Source: CAUZEO01 sp963578625 (GTDB taxonomy: Bacteria > Verrucomicrobiota > Kiritimatiellia > SLOV01). Taken from it: a DNA stretch of 6,090 nt. The stretch lies in the NCBI GenBank assembly GCA_963578625.1, contig CAUZEO010000323.1:1-6090 (forward strand), written 5' to 3'. Shown here piece by piece: positions 5,359 through 6,090 of the stretch. A model generated the notes under the pieces. The model saw only the letters and a program-made list of their open reading frames with translations, made no database searches and was not told the origin of the DNA. Numbering within the stretch: position 1 is the stretch's first letter; each line of letters begins with the position of its first letter. A program made the position numbers and the translations under genes.

Positions 5359-5403
5359 TTTGGAGTGCGGTGTCGCCGCTTTGCTCTGCCGGCGCACTCC
5401 AAA
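5359..5403. repeat. Long-stem hairpin / REP-like intergenic element
   Basis: An 11-base perfect inverted repeat (5359-5369 with 5393-5403, TTTGGAGTGCG/CGCACTCCAAA) surrounds a 23-base GC-rich interior containing GTGTCGCCGC. As I recall, GGAGTGCG...CGCACTCC-type palindromes are scattered between genes in Verrucomicrobiota, so this may be one copy of a dispersed element. It may also stabilise or end the aldolase transcript, but no T run follows on either strand. Confidence 0.6.
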
Positions 5404-5412
5404 ACCTCTGAA

Positions 5413-5451
5413 CCCTAAATCCCGGATCCCCAATCCCCTATTCCCCATCCC
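5413..5451 (-). repeat. G-run tract just past the aldolase stop, possible G-quadruplex
   Basis: The minus (mRNA) strand has six runs of three or four G separated by 2-5 bases, mostly A and T: GGG, GGGG, GGGG, GGGG, GGG, GGG. The units look like imperfect copies of ATTGGGG. The tract begins three bases after the aldolase stop codon and precedes the hairpin at 5359-5403. It satisfies the usual G3 with short loops pattern for a quadruplex in the aldolase 3' untranslated RNA. Confidence 0.6.
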
Positions 5452-5454
5452 GCA

Positions 5455-6090
5455 TCAAGTGCGCAATTCCTTCACGATACGCTGGCAACCCTCGAGGTAA
5501 ATCGTCACGTCAACGCTGAAGAGCATGTACCGTACGCCCAAGCCCAAAAGCCAACGCCCCATTTCCAGATCCTTGGCGAATGACCCGATGCACTTCCCCG
5601 CTTTATTCGCCTTTTCGCAGGCGGTCTGCAGCGCGGCCTCCACGGTGGGGTGTCGTACGTCGCCGGGCATCCCAAGGGATTGGGAGATGTCGTAGGGCCC
5701 AAGGAAATATACGTCGATCCCGTCGACCTGGAGGATCTCATCCAGGTTGTCGAGTCCCCGCTTACCTTCAATATGCACGATGATGCAGGTTTCTTCATTC
5801 TGCCGGTCGGTGTGACCCGGCGTGCCGTCTTTAAAGTAGTCCCCGGCCCGGGTAAATACGGAGAGGCCACGTTCGCCGAGCGGAGAATACTTCGCGCCCT
5901 GGATTAACTCCTTCGCGTCATCCACGGTGTTGATCTGCGGCACCTGCACTCCGGCGGCGCCAATGTCGAGTGCCCGAAGGATGAGTTTTTCGTTATTGTC
6001 GGAGACGCGCACGATGGGCGCGACCCCGGTGCCGTCCGCTGCGATGACCATATTGGTGACGGTTTCCATCTCGAGCGGTCCGTGCTCGGT
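5455..6090 (-). CDS. HpcH/HpaI family class II aldolase (partial, N-terminus beyond right edge)
   Basis: The family cleaves or forms C-C bonds in 2-keto-3-deoxy acids, releasing pyruvate, with a divalent metal in the cytoplasm. The frame is open to the window edge, giving 211 residues. An internal ATG at 6069 is not the start. The first visible residues are TEHGPLE, holding the catalytic His of the family (His45 in HpaI). Next come APIVRV, then RALDIGAAGVQVPQINT with the substrate-binding Arg region, and SPLGERGLS. HIEGKRGLDNLDEI carries the metal-ligand Glu (visible residue 108). YFLGPYDISQSLGMPG carries the metal-ligand Asp (134). The C-terminus GVRYMLFSVDV...CQRIVKEL is also typical. About 40 N-terminal residues are missing. 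Candidates include 2-keto-3-deoxyrhamnonate, 4-hydroxy-2-oxoheptanedioate or 2-dehydro-3-deoxyglucarate aldolase; the sequence does not decide. All visible key residues are intact. Confidence 0.92.
   Translation of the reverse strand, partial: TEHGPLEMETVTNMVIAADGTGVAPIVRVSDNNEKLILRALDIGAAGVQVPQINTVDDAKELIQGAKYSPLGERGLSVFTRAGDYFKDGTPGHTDRQNEETCIIVHIEGKRGLDNLDEILQVDGIDVYFLGPYDISQSLGMPGDVRHPTVEAALQTACEKANKAGKCIGSFAKDLEMGRWLLGLGVRYMLFSVDVTIYLEGCQRIVKELRT

Noticed and set aside
5413..5451. CRISPR-like or telomere-like array
   Set aside because: The units are 7-8 bases, imperfect and without spacers. This is a low-complexity G-run tract, not an array.

Overview
The window looks like accessory chromosome of a Verrucomicrobiota-type bacterium, possibly near the Opitutae/Puniceicoccales. 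The main marker is a C-terminal sorting tail of the VPDSG-CTERM type (VPDSAST, hydrophobic stretch, ARRK), which is typical of that phylum. A secreted protein with thrombospondin type 3 calcium repeats and a pilin-like remnant with a DDGxLSTG...YVIEE ending fit the same picture. The phylum is inferred from family resemblance, not from a marker gene. GC content is moderate to high. Shine-Dalgarno sites are present before some genes and absent before others.

Layout. (1) Positions 1-620, minus strand: the N-terminal two thirds of a PAPS-dependent sulfotransferase, cut by the left edge. (2) Positions 621-1040: a divergent intergenic region with one doubtful small membrane ORF (714-983, minus). 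(3) Positions 1041-2041, plus: a secreted VPDSG-CTERM protein split into two ORFs at a run of eight G. Its second half has lost its expected stop and runs through a strong intrinsic terminator (1922-1957). (4) Positions 2038-3033, plus: a membrane-anchored helical protein of unknown function. (5) Positions 3122-3775, plus: a secreted TSP3-repeat protein. (6) Positions 3835-4289, minus: a decayed type IV pilin/pseudopilin gene with a shortened helix, an in-frame stop and a frame change. (7) Positions 4374-5273, minus: an apparently intact creatininase-family metal amidohydrolase. (8) Positions 5455-6090, minus: an HpcH/HpaI-family class II aldolase, cut by the right edge. A long-stem hairpin and a G-run tract (possible G-quadruplex in the mRNA) lie between the aldolase and the creatininase.

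How they fit together. The left half is about the cell envelope and exported proteins: a sulfotransferase opposite a CTERM-sorted protein, then two more exported or anchored proteins. CTERM/exosortase systems are generally associated with exopolysaccharide, so a link to sulfated surface polymer is possible but only inferred. The right half is catabolic: a pyruvate-type aldolase followed by a creatininase-family hydrolase on the same strand suggests a small sugar-acid or amide/lactone degradation unit, with unknown substrate. Two of the eight coding regions are broken. That suggests either a region under relaxed selection or local sequence errors, and the eight-G run is the most likely place for an error. 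I see no CRISPR array, transposase, tRNA, rRNA or phage gene, and nothing that amounts to a new multi-gene system.
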